A stretch of 41,726 nt of DNA from Chara braunii (lineage: Eukaryota; Streptophyta; Charophyceae; Charales; Characeae): the NCBI GenBank assembly GCA_003427395.1, contig BFEA01000905.1, positions 208,455 to 250,180 on the forward strand, in the 5' to 3' direction. A program made the position numbers and the translations under genes. The notes beneath the pieces were generated by a model. The model was not told the origin of the DNA. It did not search any database and saw only the letters and a program-made list of their open reading frames with translations. Positions 31,320-41,670 of the stretch are shown here, piece after piece (position 1 is the stretch's first letter; every line of letters starts with the position of its first letter).

Positions 31320-31900
31320 TTGCATCTTGGGCCTAGCGGGGATGCTGGCGGGGGTTTGGTATCACGTCGGAGGGCGCGGTGTCCCGACCCTCCTCTGTGT
31401 GTCAGGCGTTTGCTCTGGAACCTCTGCGGTGTGATAAACTTCCTCCCTGGAGATTCCCGCAGCATACCAGGCTTATTTAGACTGGATTCCGCCGAGGATC
31501 CAATACCTGCTCAAGGACCCCCTACAGGGCCCTACTTACCTGTTACCAGCTCGGGAACCTGTGTGTTGCATGGGCTTTCGCGGGGTACTGCTTATGGATT
31601 TCTGCAGTGCTTCAGGCATACCCAAGGCGGCACTCTGCTGCAAGCCGGTCCAGTCGGCGCTTACCCTAGCAAAAGGGTGGGGGTGCGCCACTGGACTTTC
31701 CTTTGGTTCACGCAGGTTCGGCGCCCTGCTGTACAGCAGAGCATTACCGGGCTGTGGCCGCGGTAGCCGTCGGGCTCGCCAAGGGACGCAAAGGTAGAGG
31801 GAGCGGCGCGGTCTTTTCTACCGCGCGCCAAGTGCCTCTTAGCTAGGTTATGGGTAAGATGCATGGATCTGCTGTCACTGTCGAACATAAGAGGATTAGG
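31320..31900 (+). other. GC-rich block with an unassigned 148-codon open frame
   Basis: The composition changes sharply to GC-rich at about 31330-31860, unlike the AT-rich surroundings. An open frame at 31320-31766 (PDPPLCVRRLLWNLCGV, LFRLDSAEDPIPAQ, ending ITGLWPR) has no family I know. The block could be a fragment transferred from another genome compartment or host gene. This is inference from composition only. Confidence 0.25.
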
Positions 31901-32017
31901 GATAGAAAAAAAAAAAGAAAAATTAAAAATGAAATGGAGTTATGTGTCACATCTGCGCGCTGATCTGGACCCTCACCTTAGTTTGGGATGATTTAGCGGC
32001 GTCTGGCCGCAGCGGTA

Positions 32018-32422
32018 TTATAATTCTCTTCCTTTTCTTATTTTTGTTATTATTATTAATAATTTATTAATTTTATTAATTTTATTAGTTGATTCTTTAG
32101 ACGTTGCTTCCTCTTTCGACTTTCTGTTACTTCGCGGAAAACTAATGATTTGCTTTATGAAGCTGGTTGCGAGTGAGCGGCCCTTACTGGTTGACCTTTC
32201 AGTCTCTCCACAATTGTGCCTCACTGGGTGTTGTGTTGTAAGCCCCCAAAATGGGAGCAGCTGCGACCGCCTTGGTAAGAGGCTTATCACCCCCCGTGGA
32301 AGGTCATAAGCCCGACACAGGTGCCCATTATGGTTAATTCTGATGGCGCATTTTAAAAGGGAGAAGGCGATCAGTTGGTATCCCGTTATGGGACCGCTGC
32401 ACCAGCAAATATGCCATGTCAA
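32018..32422 (-). other. Unassigned 134-codon open frame on the - strand
   Basis: Reads MTWHICWCSGPITGYQLIAF, then INHNGHLCRAYDLPRGVISL and SFIKQIISFPRSN, and ends in a low-complexity lysine/asparagine/isoleucine tail from a TTATTA-rich tract. The body looks less repetitive than the surroundings, as in the GC-rich block just before it. No family is recognised. It is not a supported gene. Confidence 0.2.
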
Positions 32423-32551
32423 GAACGAAGGGACTAGTGATGGACGACCGAGGGTAATGCTCGTAAAATGACAGTTGGGATGCGGTCTTTCATCTTCTTT
32501 TCTTTTTTAAATTTTATTTGATTTGTTTTACTAAGTTTCCTAAGTTCTAAT

Positions 32552-32890
32552 CTGTGTAGCACACCGAACATATTCGGAGCTTTTCCGAACGTCCGAACAT
32601 GTTCAGGTGTTCGGCCGAACGCCACCCGAACGTGCTCGGCCGAACAAATAAAAAAAAATAAAAATTTTGTTTTGGTTTTTTATTTTTAACTCGAGTTTGG
32701 TAACGAATTTGAGCATACTTCCAGGGCAAACGTTGTTTGTAGTAGTATTTTACATAACATATATTTTTTCCAGAGTTTTTGGAAGATATATATATATATA
32801 TTTTTTTCGCGTTCGGAGAGTTTCGGTGCTCGTTCACGTTCGGTCCCAAACGTTCGGGTTCGCTCACCGAGCCTGAACACGATGCTACAC
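32552..32890. mobile_element. Small inverted-repeat element (copy 2), 339 bp
   Basis: AAGTTCTAAT flanks it at 32542-32551 and 32891-32900, and one more base on the left gives an 11-bp duplication with one mismatch. The ends are CTGTGTAGCACACCGAAC and CTGAACACGATGCTACAC, so GTGTAGCA pairs with TGCTACAC. Both subterminal regions carry GAAC/GTTC palindromes (for example CGAACATGTTCAGG). It shares the internal sequence CCAGGGCAAA(A/C)GTTG and ACATAACATATATT with copy 1 at 10.9 kb. It has no coding capacity, and a (TA)n tract lies inside. Confidence 0.7.
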
Positions 32891-33254
32891 AAGTTCTAAT
32901 TATTAATATTCAGGGTTTTAAACCACCAGTACCTTCCAGAGCACTCTGTCGAACCTTTTTTTTTCCATGCAACGAACCTCTTTGTCTCATGGGCATACAA
33001 GTGGTAAGTCTTTGTGATATGGGGAGCTACCGGTCCCTCAGCACGGGCAACCAGTACTTCTGTGCTCGTTTTTTTTTTTTCCGTTTGTTTTCCCCATTTT
33101 TTTATTTTTTATTCCTGTCGTTTTCCTTTTCCCCCATTGGGCACTCTGCTACTTGCAAAGAAGCCGTAGAAGGCCTGAATAGCGGAATCATTATGAGTAG
33201 AGTGCTCAAAAAAAAAAAAAAAAAAAAACGAGTTGGGGAGCTGGAGGCCACGAG

Positions 33255-33392
33255 GGAGTTGGGGCCTCGCTCCACTACTACTGAAATGTTCAAAAGACAA
33301 AAAACATGGGGTGTATCTTTCCATGTTCTAGAGGAAGATTCACTCTCGTTTTGCACATTTCTATAGTAGTGGAGCGAGACCCTTGTGCTCAC
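33255..33392. repeat. Inverted repeat with ~25-bp arms
   Basis: TCGCTCCACTACTACTGAAATGT at 33268-33290 pairs with ACATTTCTATAGTAGTGGAGCGA at 33357-33379 with few mismatches. Pairing extends outward through GGGGCC / GACCC. The interior carries ACATGG / CCATG strings that may also fold. It may be a small fold-back element or a transcript hairpin. Poly(A) at 33210-33228 lies just before. Confidence 0.45.
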
Positions 33393-34115
33393 ACGAGTGC
33401 TACTTCGAGATGCATCTGCCCACAATCATGGCCAGTAGTGTATTACGTTTTTTTTGTTCTTTTGTTTTTTAGATTTAGTCGAAGTGCCCTGCCAACGAAG
33501 CAGACGCTTTCCACGGAAAGCTGACACTTGCAACCAACATGGCCCTCTCATCGTTACTCACAAGTTTTGTATCTATCTGTTTTCACATCCGGAGAGTAAG
33601 AGCTTTTTTTTTTTTTTTTTTAAAGATCCTGTACCTGAGGGCTGTAACGGGATTCTCACGTGTGCCCAAGATTCTGCATTATTTTTTTTTCTCTTCTTTT
33701 ACTTCCTTTTTTTGTTGTTGTTGTTTCAATGGTCGGTCCTTTCCGTTTTCAAAACGAACGACCACCGAGGCATAAGCGCGGCTGGACCCAGCCGCCACCA
33801 GACCTACCAGCGGCTTCCATGAATTCAGGACATCCGAAAACTTTAGCAGGGAAAGGTACTGGTGGCTTAAATGTCAATCGAACCAGATCCCCCACTCAGA
33901 ACACGGGGATCGCGTTGAGTAGCGATCCTATAAAAAGTGAGGGAGATGTGTCATTGGCTACTTGGGCATAGGCGGTCCCCGTTACGCTGAGCACGGGTGA
34001 GTCGAAAAAGGGGGGACTGAGCGGCGAAGTGTACGTGGGGGTTTGTCTGCGTGTGCATGCCCTGAGCGTTTAGCTTTGGCTATCTCGGAGCCGGCAGTCT
34101 AGTACTGTATACAGC
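33393..34115. other. No recognised gene; T-rich runs
   Basis: T-rich stretches at 33449-33474, 33604-33622 and 33684-33726. The remainder is ordinary sequence without a supported frame or RNA gene. Confidence 0.35.
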
Positions 34116-34469
34116 TTGCTCAGAACAGGCTCGACTATAGTGGACAACAATCGTCTATATGGATATAGGCCAAGATACCTCCAGTTCCTCTGGAGGTGGG
34201 AACAGATGTCTGGAGATGGGCCTGTGGTGACGATCGTCCTGGACTTAAGTCGCTGCAACCAAGAGGTCAGGCTGAAGGTGAATGTGGAAGGGGGGAAAGA
34301 GGAGGAAATGGGAGCGAACCAGGGGTTACAAGAAGTCGTCACAGAAGCCAAGGACCGGGCAGAGAGGAGGTGCAGATGGGACGGGGTCACAGACGAAATG
34401 AAGGTGACTGTCTTGTACCTGGAGGGGGAGACCTCAACGGACACTGCAGAGAGGGAACAACGACACCTG
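34116..34469 (+). other. Open frame reaching the start of the 3' LTR, cut by a nested insertion
   Basis: From 34116 a frame reads VVTIVLDLSRCNQEVRLKV, GLQEVVTEAKDRAERRCRW, DEMKVTVLYLEGETST and then EREQRHL, where the LTR similarity begins. It is then interrupted by the inserted element at 34470. In the 5' LTR the same frame continues from an ATG at 11443 through REQRHLDRDTEAESEKSDRE for about 55 codons. So either a 3' internal frame ends within the LTR, or the LTR edge lies further left than similarity shows. A purine tract GGAGGGGGAGA at 34421-34431 could be the polypurine tract. Function is unknown. Confidence 0.3.
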
Positions 34470-34991
34470 CAGCGGAAAAATATCCCTGAATTAAATAATT
34501 GTTCTATACTAAAATTATAATCTAAATTTTAAATTTTCATTCCATCTTAAAAAATGTCATTCCAATTTTAAAATTTTCCATCTTACTTCCAAACTTTCAT
34601 TCCAAGAATAGGGTATTCCTTCTTATTTGGACTGCATGCTCGAGATGGAACGAAAGTCTGGACGAGTTCAGAAAATATTTTAATTGGACTGTCATTCTAA
34701 GTAAGGATTTTCAGTCATAAATAGGTTAATCCAATTTAAATTATACGATATTTGTTGTGGTGGAATAAAAATTTAATTAAAACATTTCATAAACTCGTCC
34801 AGACTTTGATTTCATCTTGAACAAATAGATGTAGTGGGAAGGGAAAACTCATATTTAGACAGGAACTTATCAAATAAAACCAGAAATTTTGGAATTCGAC
34901 GAACAGTGGAATGATAATTTATAAATATGACGGATTATTTTTTATGGAATATTTTTTTTAACTTTCATTTCTCGTGGGAATTTTTATGTTG
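34470..34991. mobile_element. Nested 522-bp inverted-repeat element, - orientation, inside the 3' LTR
   Basis: Starts CAGCGGAAAAATATCCC and ends GGGAATTTTTATGTTG, and over its length is the reverse complement of the 19053-19532 element. The 5' LTR reads CACCTGGACCGTG at the same point without it. Comparison shows the insertion duplicated only TG (34468-34469 and 34992-34993). It must have inserted after the retrotransposon, since only one LTR has it. It has no coding capacity. Confidence 0.8.
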
Positions 34992-34997
34992 TGGACT

Positions 34998-35267
34998 GAG
35001 ACACGGAAGCGAAGAGTGAGGAGAGTGAACGAGAGGTCCGGACTCAGTCCTAGCGTGGACTGGACTAGTGGCGGGGGGATCACCCACCTGTGGAACCTCT
35101 GGAAAGTGGCCCAGAGGCTAGCTCACGACGATGAAAGGACCAGAGTCGCAAGATTGAGAGAGAGAAGGTCAACTCGCGGGATGGAAGAACGATGCTGTGA
35201 GCGGTTACGAAAGAGAGAGAAAAAAATTAGAGAGTGCGTGTACGCGACGCGCAACACAGAGTGGTAG
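34998..35267 (+). CDS. Arginine-rich LTR reading frame (copy 2)
   Basis: The 3' LTR counterpart of the 11471-11740 frame: TRKRRVRRVNERSG, WTSGGGITHLWNLWKVAQR, RLRERRSTRG, ERLRKREKK, ending NTEW. Open throughout. The same caution applies: purine-rich sequence has few potential stops, and both copies descend from one LTR. Confidence 0.25.
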   Translation, partial: ETRKRRVRRVNERSGLSPSVDWTSGGGITHLWNLWKVAQRLAHDDERTRVARLRERRSTRGMEERCCERLRKREKKIRECVYATRNTEW

Positions 35268-38200
35268 TGACGCACGGGACGAGGACGTTCAAGTGTGAGA
35301 GGGGAGAGGCTTAGAGGTTAACACGTGTCGACTAGATTCAGAGAGAAAGGTCAGGCTAGTAGGGAGATGGACGTCTCTCGCCAGGGATTCCCGCCATATG
35401 CTAAGGAAATCACCCCGCGTCGTGTCGGCTATAGTTGGTGCAAATGTGGGCTCGCAGTGAGGTGTGACTGCCACTGCATTTTGGACTCGGATGGGCAAGC
35501 GTGAAGAAGAACCCGCACTCACGCCGGGGGGGGGGCATGTGCATGATTTGTGCAAAGGTGTGCTAGCCGTCGCGAGTGTGGTGAGGAGGTGGACGAAGAG
35601 AAAGATGGTCTCCTGCGAAACCGTTGGGTAGAGCTACGAGAGGAGCTTCTGACAAGCGTCTAGTGCCTCGCTTCAGTTCATCTAACTCGTGTCTGTCGAC
35701 TTGGCCTTAGCCAAGGAACGCTCCAGTGCTCGTGCAATAGGGAAGTTTGTGTGAAGCAAGTCGACATGTGTCAAAAGAGACTCCGCAAGATTGTGAGTTG
35801 TGCATCATGGCGGAAGACTTGCCACGAGCCCATGAACTGTATTCAAGACACGGGTAGTAGTGTTCGTGATGGAAAGGTGTGAAGGTGTGCCCACCCTTAT
35901 TAGTTAAGGACAACTCCCATCACCAGTCGGTAGTGAGTCTGTGCAAAGTTTAGGGTACTATACTACTGTTGGATGTACCGGTATAGTTGACCTAATCTGA
36001 TTGACAATCGAACATTATGAAGAGACACGCGTCACTACTTCGCGCGTTCCATAAGTGATTGGGGGCGAGCTTAATTCAAACTTTGGGTGACGTGAGCTGC
36101 TTCGGGTCGGACAATTATTAACCTTGTTTGTGAGCTGACTTGCTGAGAGACGAGCTGGGAAGAAACAACCAGTTTTCCGCTGCGGGCATGCTGAGAACTC
36201 TGTCGTCCTCTGGGCTTAGGCAAATCAGCATAAGAGGCGGTCAACGATGACCCAAAATTTCAGCATTTTTTGAATGCTATTTATAAGAAAACCAGAAGGC
36301 CTTCTTAACCAAAAATTGCATCATCCCATAGAGTGCACACCATATTAACAAACCATTAAAAAAAAAACGAAAAAAAAAAAAAAAAGGGTGAAACAGTAAG
36401 GCAAAAGTGCACTTAAATGAAATTTGTTTTCAACGAATTTTCGTAATTTTCAGCGTTTTTGGAAGTGGTCTTATCAAAGGAAAGTCTAATGCTCCAAATG
36501 AGACCAAATTTGGTATAGAAAAACCTTGAACTAAGACAAAAACAGGCAAAAAAAAAAAAAAAACATAAAATTTCACCCCCACATCCTAATTTCAGTTTTG
36601 GACTTGTTACTCAGGATCTAAAACTGGGGGTCCCCGTTAACCACGTGTGATCAGCATGAAAGAAGTTCGATCATCCGAGTTTGCTGAAGACAACAAAGGG
36701 AATCCACGTGTCAAGAAAGGAGGATTGTCGATAGTCCAGTTAAAACAAAGAGTTAGTGTCAGTGGTATGCAGAAGAGGGAGGAAAGAATAGAGAGAGAGA
36801 GAGGGACTCTCGTCAGAGCGTATGAGGCATAATGGTTAGATAGCTCGATTGATGCCTCTCGCTCTTGCCCGAGCTACCATGCCATTAGCTTGAGTAAGTT
36901 TGCTTTAGATGAGTGGTATTGGCACGAAGTATCTTACGAGGTTGGACGCACCCTCATTTTCATTCGCCTTGTCTTGAGTAAGTGGAAAGGATAAGCAAAA
37001 GCCCATGGGCGTAAGAAGAGAAGGGCGGACTTTCGTTTTCTGTGTCGGTTGTGCATAACTGACAATCTCGCTACTCAATTTTCTTTGTCGGTGTGCATAA
37101 GCTACAATCTGTCTACTTAACATTCCGTGTCGACTTGCATGAGTGGCAGTTTATCTACCTGATAGTCTTTGTCATTGTCAATCACTCTTTTTACACGCCA
37201 GATTAGACTGTGATAATGTTTCTAGAGCGGTTTGCTCAAAGCGAAGGGTTTGGTATACAATGAGCAAAAAATGGGGGACGTGATGCGAGTTGTGCCTAAG
37301 AACTTACGATTCATTACTCACGTGACGCATGCACGTTAATTGAGCTTTTGTAGAAGAACACTACATGAAAACAAAACCCCAAGGACAAGATGTGGGTTTT
37401 CTTAGGAAAAGGCTGAATGAGCGACTAACCGATGAAATTCATAATCTGGTCTCAACTTCAGGCACAACCATATTAGGTATTGTTTGCGTTAATGTCGAAT
37501 ATGAGAATGCATGTGGAAACTGACTTGATGATTCAGAGAAAGGATAGAGGGCATGCGTGAACAATTACTCGTATGTCTGAGAAGCAGTAATTCTCCCCAG
37601 CCTCTTTCTAAAGTGAGTATAGTTGAGGAACGTCGGTGGAGGGGGCAGCGTGAGGTAACCCCAAAAGGGCCATGAACATAGTGACCGTCGGGACTAACGT
37701 TATGGTGAAGCCTTAATTCACAGAATGTTCTTGTTTATATCCTGACTATGGGATCATTGTCGGTCATCATTCGAGTCGCTAGCCTGAGGTTTTGAATGTG
37801 AGCTCGAATGTTGGTTGTCTGTCACACGTAGGTCACTTCTGCCCCACAAAGTATTGTATAGGAAAAATCTCGCAGTACCAACAATAGTGATCCAACTACT
37901 ATTATAGAGAGCCCTAAGGCTCAGGAAAGCCTTGCTATTTGGTTGGGTTTGGGCACTTACTTATTAGTAGGGTTGGAAAGTCATAGTGTTCCAAAGAGCA
38001 TGGGGATTCCTTCCTGCAGGAACGCAGGAAAGGATTAATGGACCCGTGAATCTTGCATGGGGGTGCGGGCCATTAATCCAATAGCCGCGTTCCAACGACG
38101 AGCAAGTGTCCACTCTCATCAGTTTCCTAAGTGAAGTTCCAAGTGCGGAATCAAAGAATTTACCATAGAGCCAATTGAAAATAGTTTCGCATTGATAGCT

Positions 38201-38655
38201 GGCCACATGAAACCATGGGGAAAATGGGAAAAGGGGAGGAAAGAGTTGGAATGAATGTTGTAGGGTAAGACAAGACAGCTTCACTTTTAAGTTGTGTGAG
38301 ACGTGAGAACTGACTAAAAACGGGTGGGGTAATTGATTGGAGACGAGAAGGAAATATTTTATCGCTTGTTCTGGGTTTCCTTTTCACTTAGAGCCGGAAG
38401 TGAGCCTAGGTGAAATGATCTCTTAACTGTCATTTAGGTGCGATCGTCGAGAGCCCTGAGTTTAATATCGGTTGCCGTGCCTTTTGAATTGGAAGAGAGG
38501 TAGAACTAAAAGTGAAAGCCGTGCAAACTAGTTATGGAACTTGAACTGGTCCTAGCATGTTTTCCAAGGTCCGTCTCTCTTCTGGTTGCGGTTCATGGGC
38601 AAGAGAAGTCCTTGTTACTCCATATCGTCTATCTGAGGGGTGATCAGTAAGCGTT

Positions 38656-38688
38656 AAAAAAAAAAAGGGGGGGGGGGGGGGGGGGGGG
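38656..38688 (+). repeat. A run followed by a 22-base G run
   Basis: GCGTT, then A11, then G22 (38667-38688), then TGTTAATA. The same spot in the 5' LTR (about 15180-15208) has an A run followed by GGTC and seven Gs. The G tract has therefore expanded here, or the length is a sequencing error. It is capable of forming a G-quadruplex. Confidence 0.7.
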
Positions 38689-40047
38689 TGTTAATATAAG
38701 GAGGAAAATAACAGAGTTGACTTAGATGAAGCTTATCCAGAAGTAAACCACTCGCGGAGACCTTATGACAGTCTGTTTTCTTTCTTTTCCATGCGACCGT
38801 TTTCCATGGGATATCTGAAAAGTCGATCTAGCTGGAATCTCGGTTACAGTTTTTCCACGAGGAACGAACGGGGAAACAGGTTGCTATAATTCTAAGGAGC
38901 GGATCGCCAGTCCGAGATAACTAAAGTTTAGGCTTGAGCCAAAGCCAGCACATTTGACAAGCGGAAAAACATTGGTTAAATGCTGGAGATCTATATAGGG
39001 TCAAATTGTGGGTTAGACTCCATGCATATGTCTGCGCATGTCAGTGAAGAGGATTTGTTGACTATTACCTACTGTGATGGGTCCTTCCTCCACCTTTTTT
39101 TTTTCCGTAGACAGAGACAATGCATCTCGACGATTAATAGGTTATCGGCAGGCTCGAGAAAATTATGGGACCCTTCATGAGGGCTTGATTCCTATTCCAC
39201 CCACTAGAAATATTATATACATCACTGTTTACTTTTCGTGAGAACGATTCAACCATCACTGTTAAACAAGCCAGTGCAGAACACTCGACCAGACTACCGC
39301 AGACCAATTGACAGCTTGCTGATCAGGCCTCGTATCAGCGTTCGATAGGCGGCGGTTCACAACCGACAATGAAGCTTTCAGCAATTACCAAGTATTGTAG
39401 CTAACACCAACTACTTTAGGTCTGAGAGCAGTTGTTTACCCTGAGTGTGGAGTCTGCAGAGCAATTCACAACCTATTCCGCTTACTGTCTGATTCAGACG
39501 TAAAAAAAATCATGAGCGAGGAAGAGATTCTCGTGATAAAATACGGATCATGAAGAGATAAAAAGGAGGGGTGGAAAGAAGAGGCATGTCGAGATCTTGG
39601 TCTACATAGGCAGTCCCTAAGGGAACAGGCAGTACGGCAGGTTAAAGAAGAGAAATACATAAAAATATGTGTTTTACTCTTATGGCCACGACGATAAGTT
39701 GCACAGCACTGGCTCGCTTCTTGAGACAATAGAACAGGGTAAGGCAAGGCTCAGGTGAGCACAAAAGTATCCAAAAATCCCCATCAGCGTCCCAAAAGTC
39801 CAATACCGACCAACGGTTCCCTTTTGCACATTGCAATTAAGTGATCAGAACTAAGTGACCCGTTACCTCAACAACATTCAGTTATCGGAGTTACTCGGAA
39901 CTCTCAGTCAAGATCAATTCGTTATCAGTCATTGTCATTCAATTCAGAAGTCGGTGTCAGTCACACAGCGCGTTCATCAAAAGATGCAGGGATCAACTTC
40001 AACATTCATCTCTACACATCAGTTTAGTTTAGTCTTTTTCAGTTAAT

Positions 40048-40566
40048 ACGTCGGTGTTGACCAGTCTCAACAGGATCGCACTCAAGGATGCTTTCCGATA
40101 CTTATATGCCAGTGCAGTCAGTTTGAGAAAGGGAGACTTATAAACTTTTGTGGTTCATACCGAGTTTGCAGGAGGTGTCATTCATGACTTGAGGGTCTAC
40201 TTGAAGAATGATAAAAAAACTTATGAGCATTTCGACTCAGTTTGGGTCTCGGCAGTCAGGTACTTAGAGGAGAGAGAGAGGGAGCTTGATGAGCGTGGGA
40301 CAAAGCTAATCCGCAACTTTGGACCCAAGCTTTACACTGACTATCCTAAGCCTCCAGTACCCTTTCCTCTCACAGATGGTTGTTGTTGGGGTAATCTAGT
40401 TGACTTGGTCAAAAGATATATCTCGCCTGTAGCGATGGATTAGGAGGCATTGAGTGAACCATCAGAGTTCCAGCATCTCAGGCGAGGGATTTTCTCTCAA
40501 CCATATCTTCCTACTCTATGGGAGGAGTTTTGTGCTATGGTTGACTTCCGAATCACGAGACTTTGA
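40048..40566 (+). pseudogene. LTR-encoded accessory reading frame, 3' LTR copy
   Basis: Reads LTSLNRIALKDAFRYLYASA, then a TAA at 40141, VVHTEFAGGVIHDLRVYLKND, VWVSAVRYLEERERELDERG, GPKLYTDYPKPPVPFPLTDG, CWGNLVDLVKRYI, a TAG at 40441, EFQHLRRGIFSQPYLPTLW, and ends TGA at 40564. The stops differ from those of the 5' LTR copy, so each is secondary damage to a once-open frame. The central piece 40150-40443 is uninterrupted. The acid/base-alternating LEERERELDER segment suggests a helix or short coiled coil. The family is unknown. Confidence 0.6.
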
Positions 40567-40971
40567 TGGAAAAGCTCAGAGCTCGCATACTTGAGTTGGC
40601 TCTACATTTAGACGCCTCAATCTCAGGAAGTACGTAGACATGACTCAAGGCACAAGAGACGCACAGTCAAATGATAGATCAGTGATGAGACTCTAGAGGG
40701 AGGAATGAGAACTCTTGACTAGTGCTGCCTGTGTCTATTCACTTGTGTTTTCCTAAAATAATTATAAATTTTCATTCTTCCCTCACTAATCCTTGTCGTC
40801 AATTGAATCAGTCAGTCCTACTTCATTTGCATTGACTTTGTGTGATGATTCTGCTTTCTGATTATCTCGTCACAGTTCTCAAAAATTAGAAAAGTGGCAA
40901 AATTGATGCATGCATGACATACCAAAATTTCATAATAATAATTTGCACGATTTTTTGCTGTTCCGAATCAA

Positions 40972-40977
40972 AATAAA
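40972..40977 (+). promoter_or_regulatory. Polyadenylation signal of the 3' LTR
   Basis: AATAAA in ATCAAAATAAAAGATT, identical in context to the 5' LTR copy at 17487. In the 3' LTR it would direct 3'-end formation of the element transcript. Confidence 0.55.
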
Positions 40978-41166
40978 AGATTCATAAGACCGGGGACTGG
41001 CGAAGACCGCAATTGAAGGGTCTCGCTCGAAGCCGGATGCACACAACAGAAAGGGATTTGTTTTTATTAATTTATTTTATTTATTACAAATATCATTCAA
41101 AATCATGCGTGACAGCTTGTTGGCTTTTTGGTCAGCTGAAGAGACCCGAATTGAAAAAATGCGACA

Positions 41167-41201
41167 CCGCCTGCCTGCCACCCACCCACCCACCCACCCG
41201 C
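41167..41201. repeat. 35-bp spacer of CCCA repeats between two LTR ends
   Basis: Five tandem CCAC/CCCA units flanked by CCGCCTGCCTG and CCGC. It separates the end of the 3' LTR from the end of an oppositely oriented LTR. No target duplication can be recognised across it. Confidence 0.6.
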
Positions 41202-41670
41202 TGTCGCATTTTTTATAGCCGGGTCTCTTTAGGCAACCAGAAAGCCAACAGGCTGTCACGCAAGATTTGGATGTCGTTTGCAATAAATTTAATAAATTAA
41301 ATAAAGCAAATTCCTTCCTGTTGTGTGCGTCCGGCTTCGAGCGAAACCCTTCTTCGCCAGTCCCCGGTCTTAGGAATCTTTTATTTTGATTCGGAACAGC
41401 AAGAACCATGCAGATAAAGATCATAAAATTCTGGTATGTCGTGCGTGCGTCAATTTTATCGATTTATTAATTTTGAGAACTGTGACAGAATCATCGGAGA
41501 AATGCAATTATCAGCAAGAACACTGCAAGAAGCAAGACTTACTGACTCGAGCAAAGACAAAGTTGAATGAGGGAAGAATGAGAACTCATAATAGTCTCAG
41601 AAAGTACACATGGAAGATAGCATGGCCAGCACTAGTCTCGAGTCCTCACTCGTCCCTCCAGGTCACGAGC
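41202..41670 (-). mobile_element. LTR terminus of a second, related element in opposite orientation (partial)
   Basis: The complement of 41202-41670 matches 40690-41166 with substantial divergence: TGCGACA end, AAAAAATGCG, the AATAAA-containing segment, GGGACTGGCGAAGA, and ACTAGTGCTG near its far side. The differences are too many for a hairpin sequencing artefact of the same molecule. The window ends before the rest of the LTR is seen, and homology fades beyond about 41670. Confidence 0.65.

Larger units (their letters stand above)
11445..41166 (+). mobile_element. Giant Ty3/gypsy LTR retrotransposon, ~29.7 kb
   Basis: Two ~6.2-kb direct repeats (11445-17681 and 34450-41166, the second enlarged by a 522-bp insertion) flank gag, protease, reverse transcriptase, RNase H and integrase in the Ty3 order. 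A tRNA-Asp-like primer site begins 5 nt after the first repeat, which identifies the repeats as LTRs and not a chance duplication. Both end in TGCGACA. In the aligned 72 bases starting GACACGGAAGCG the LTRs differ at 10 positions, nine of them transitions, so insertion was long ago. No matching 5-bp target duplication is visible at the outer ends. Size, long LTRs and extra frames before gag recall the plant Ogre/Tat group, but lineage placement needs a reverse-transcriptase tree. Confidence 0.85.
34450..41166 (+). repeat. 3' long terminal repeat, carrying a nested 522-bp element
   Basis: Aligns with the 5' LTR from GAGGGAACAACGACACCTG (34451-34469), is interrupted by the insertion, resumes at TGGACTGAGACACGG (34992) and ends TGCGACA at 41166. 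It keeps the arginine-rich frame (34998-35267), the antisense frame (37964-38284), the accessory frame (40048-40566) and the poly(A) signal. By-eye divergence is about 14% in one stretch, mainly transitions. Confidence 0.85.

Noticed and set aside
32040-32110. Coding extension through a TTATTA-rich tract
   Set aside because: The lysine/asparagine/isoleucine tail comes from simple-repeat sequence, not a domain.
41077-41424. 115-codon open frame across the LTR junction
   Set aside because: It runs through the palindrome and CCCA spacer, an accident of the inverted LTR ends.
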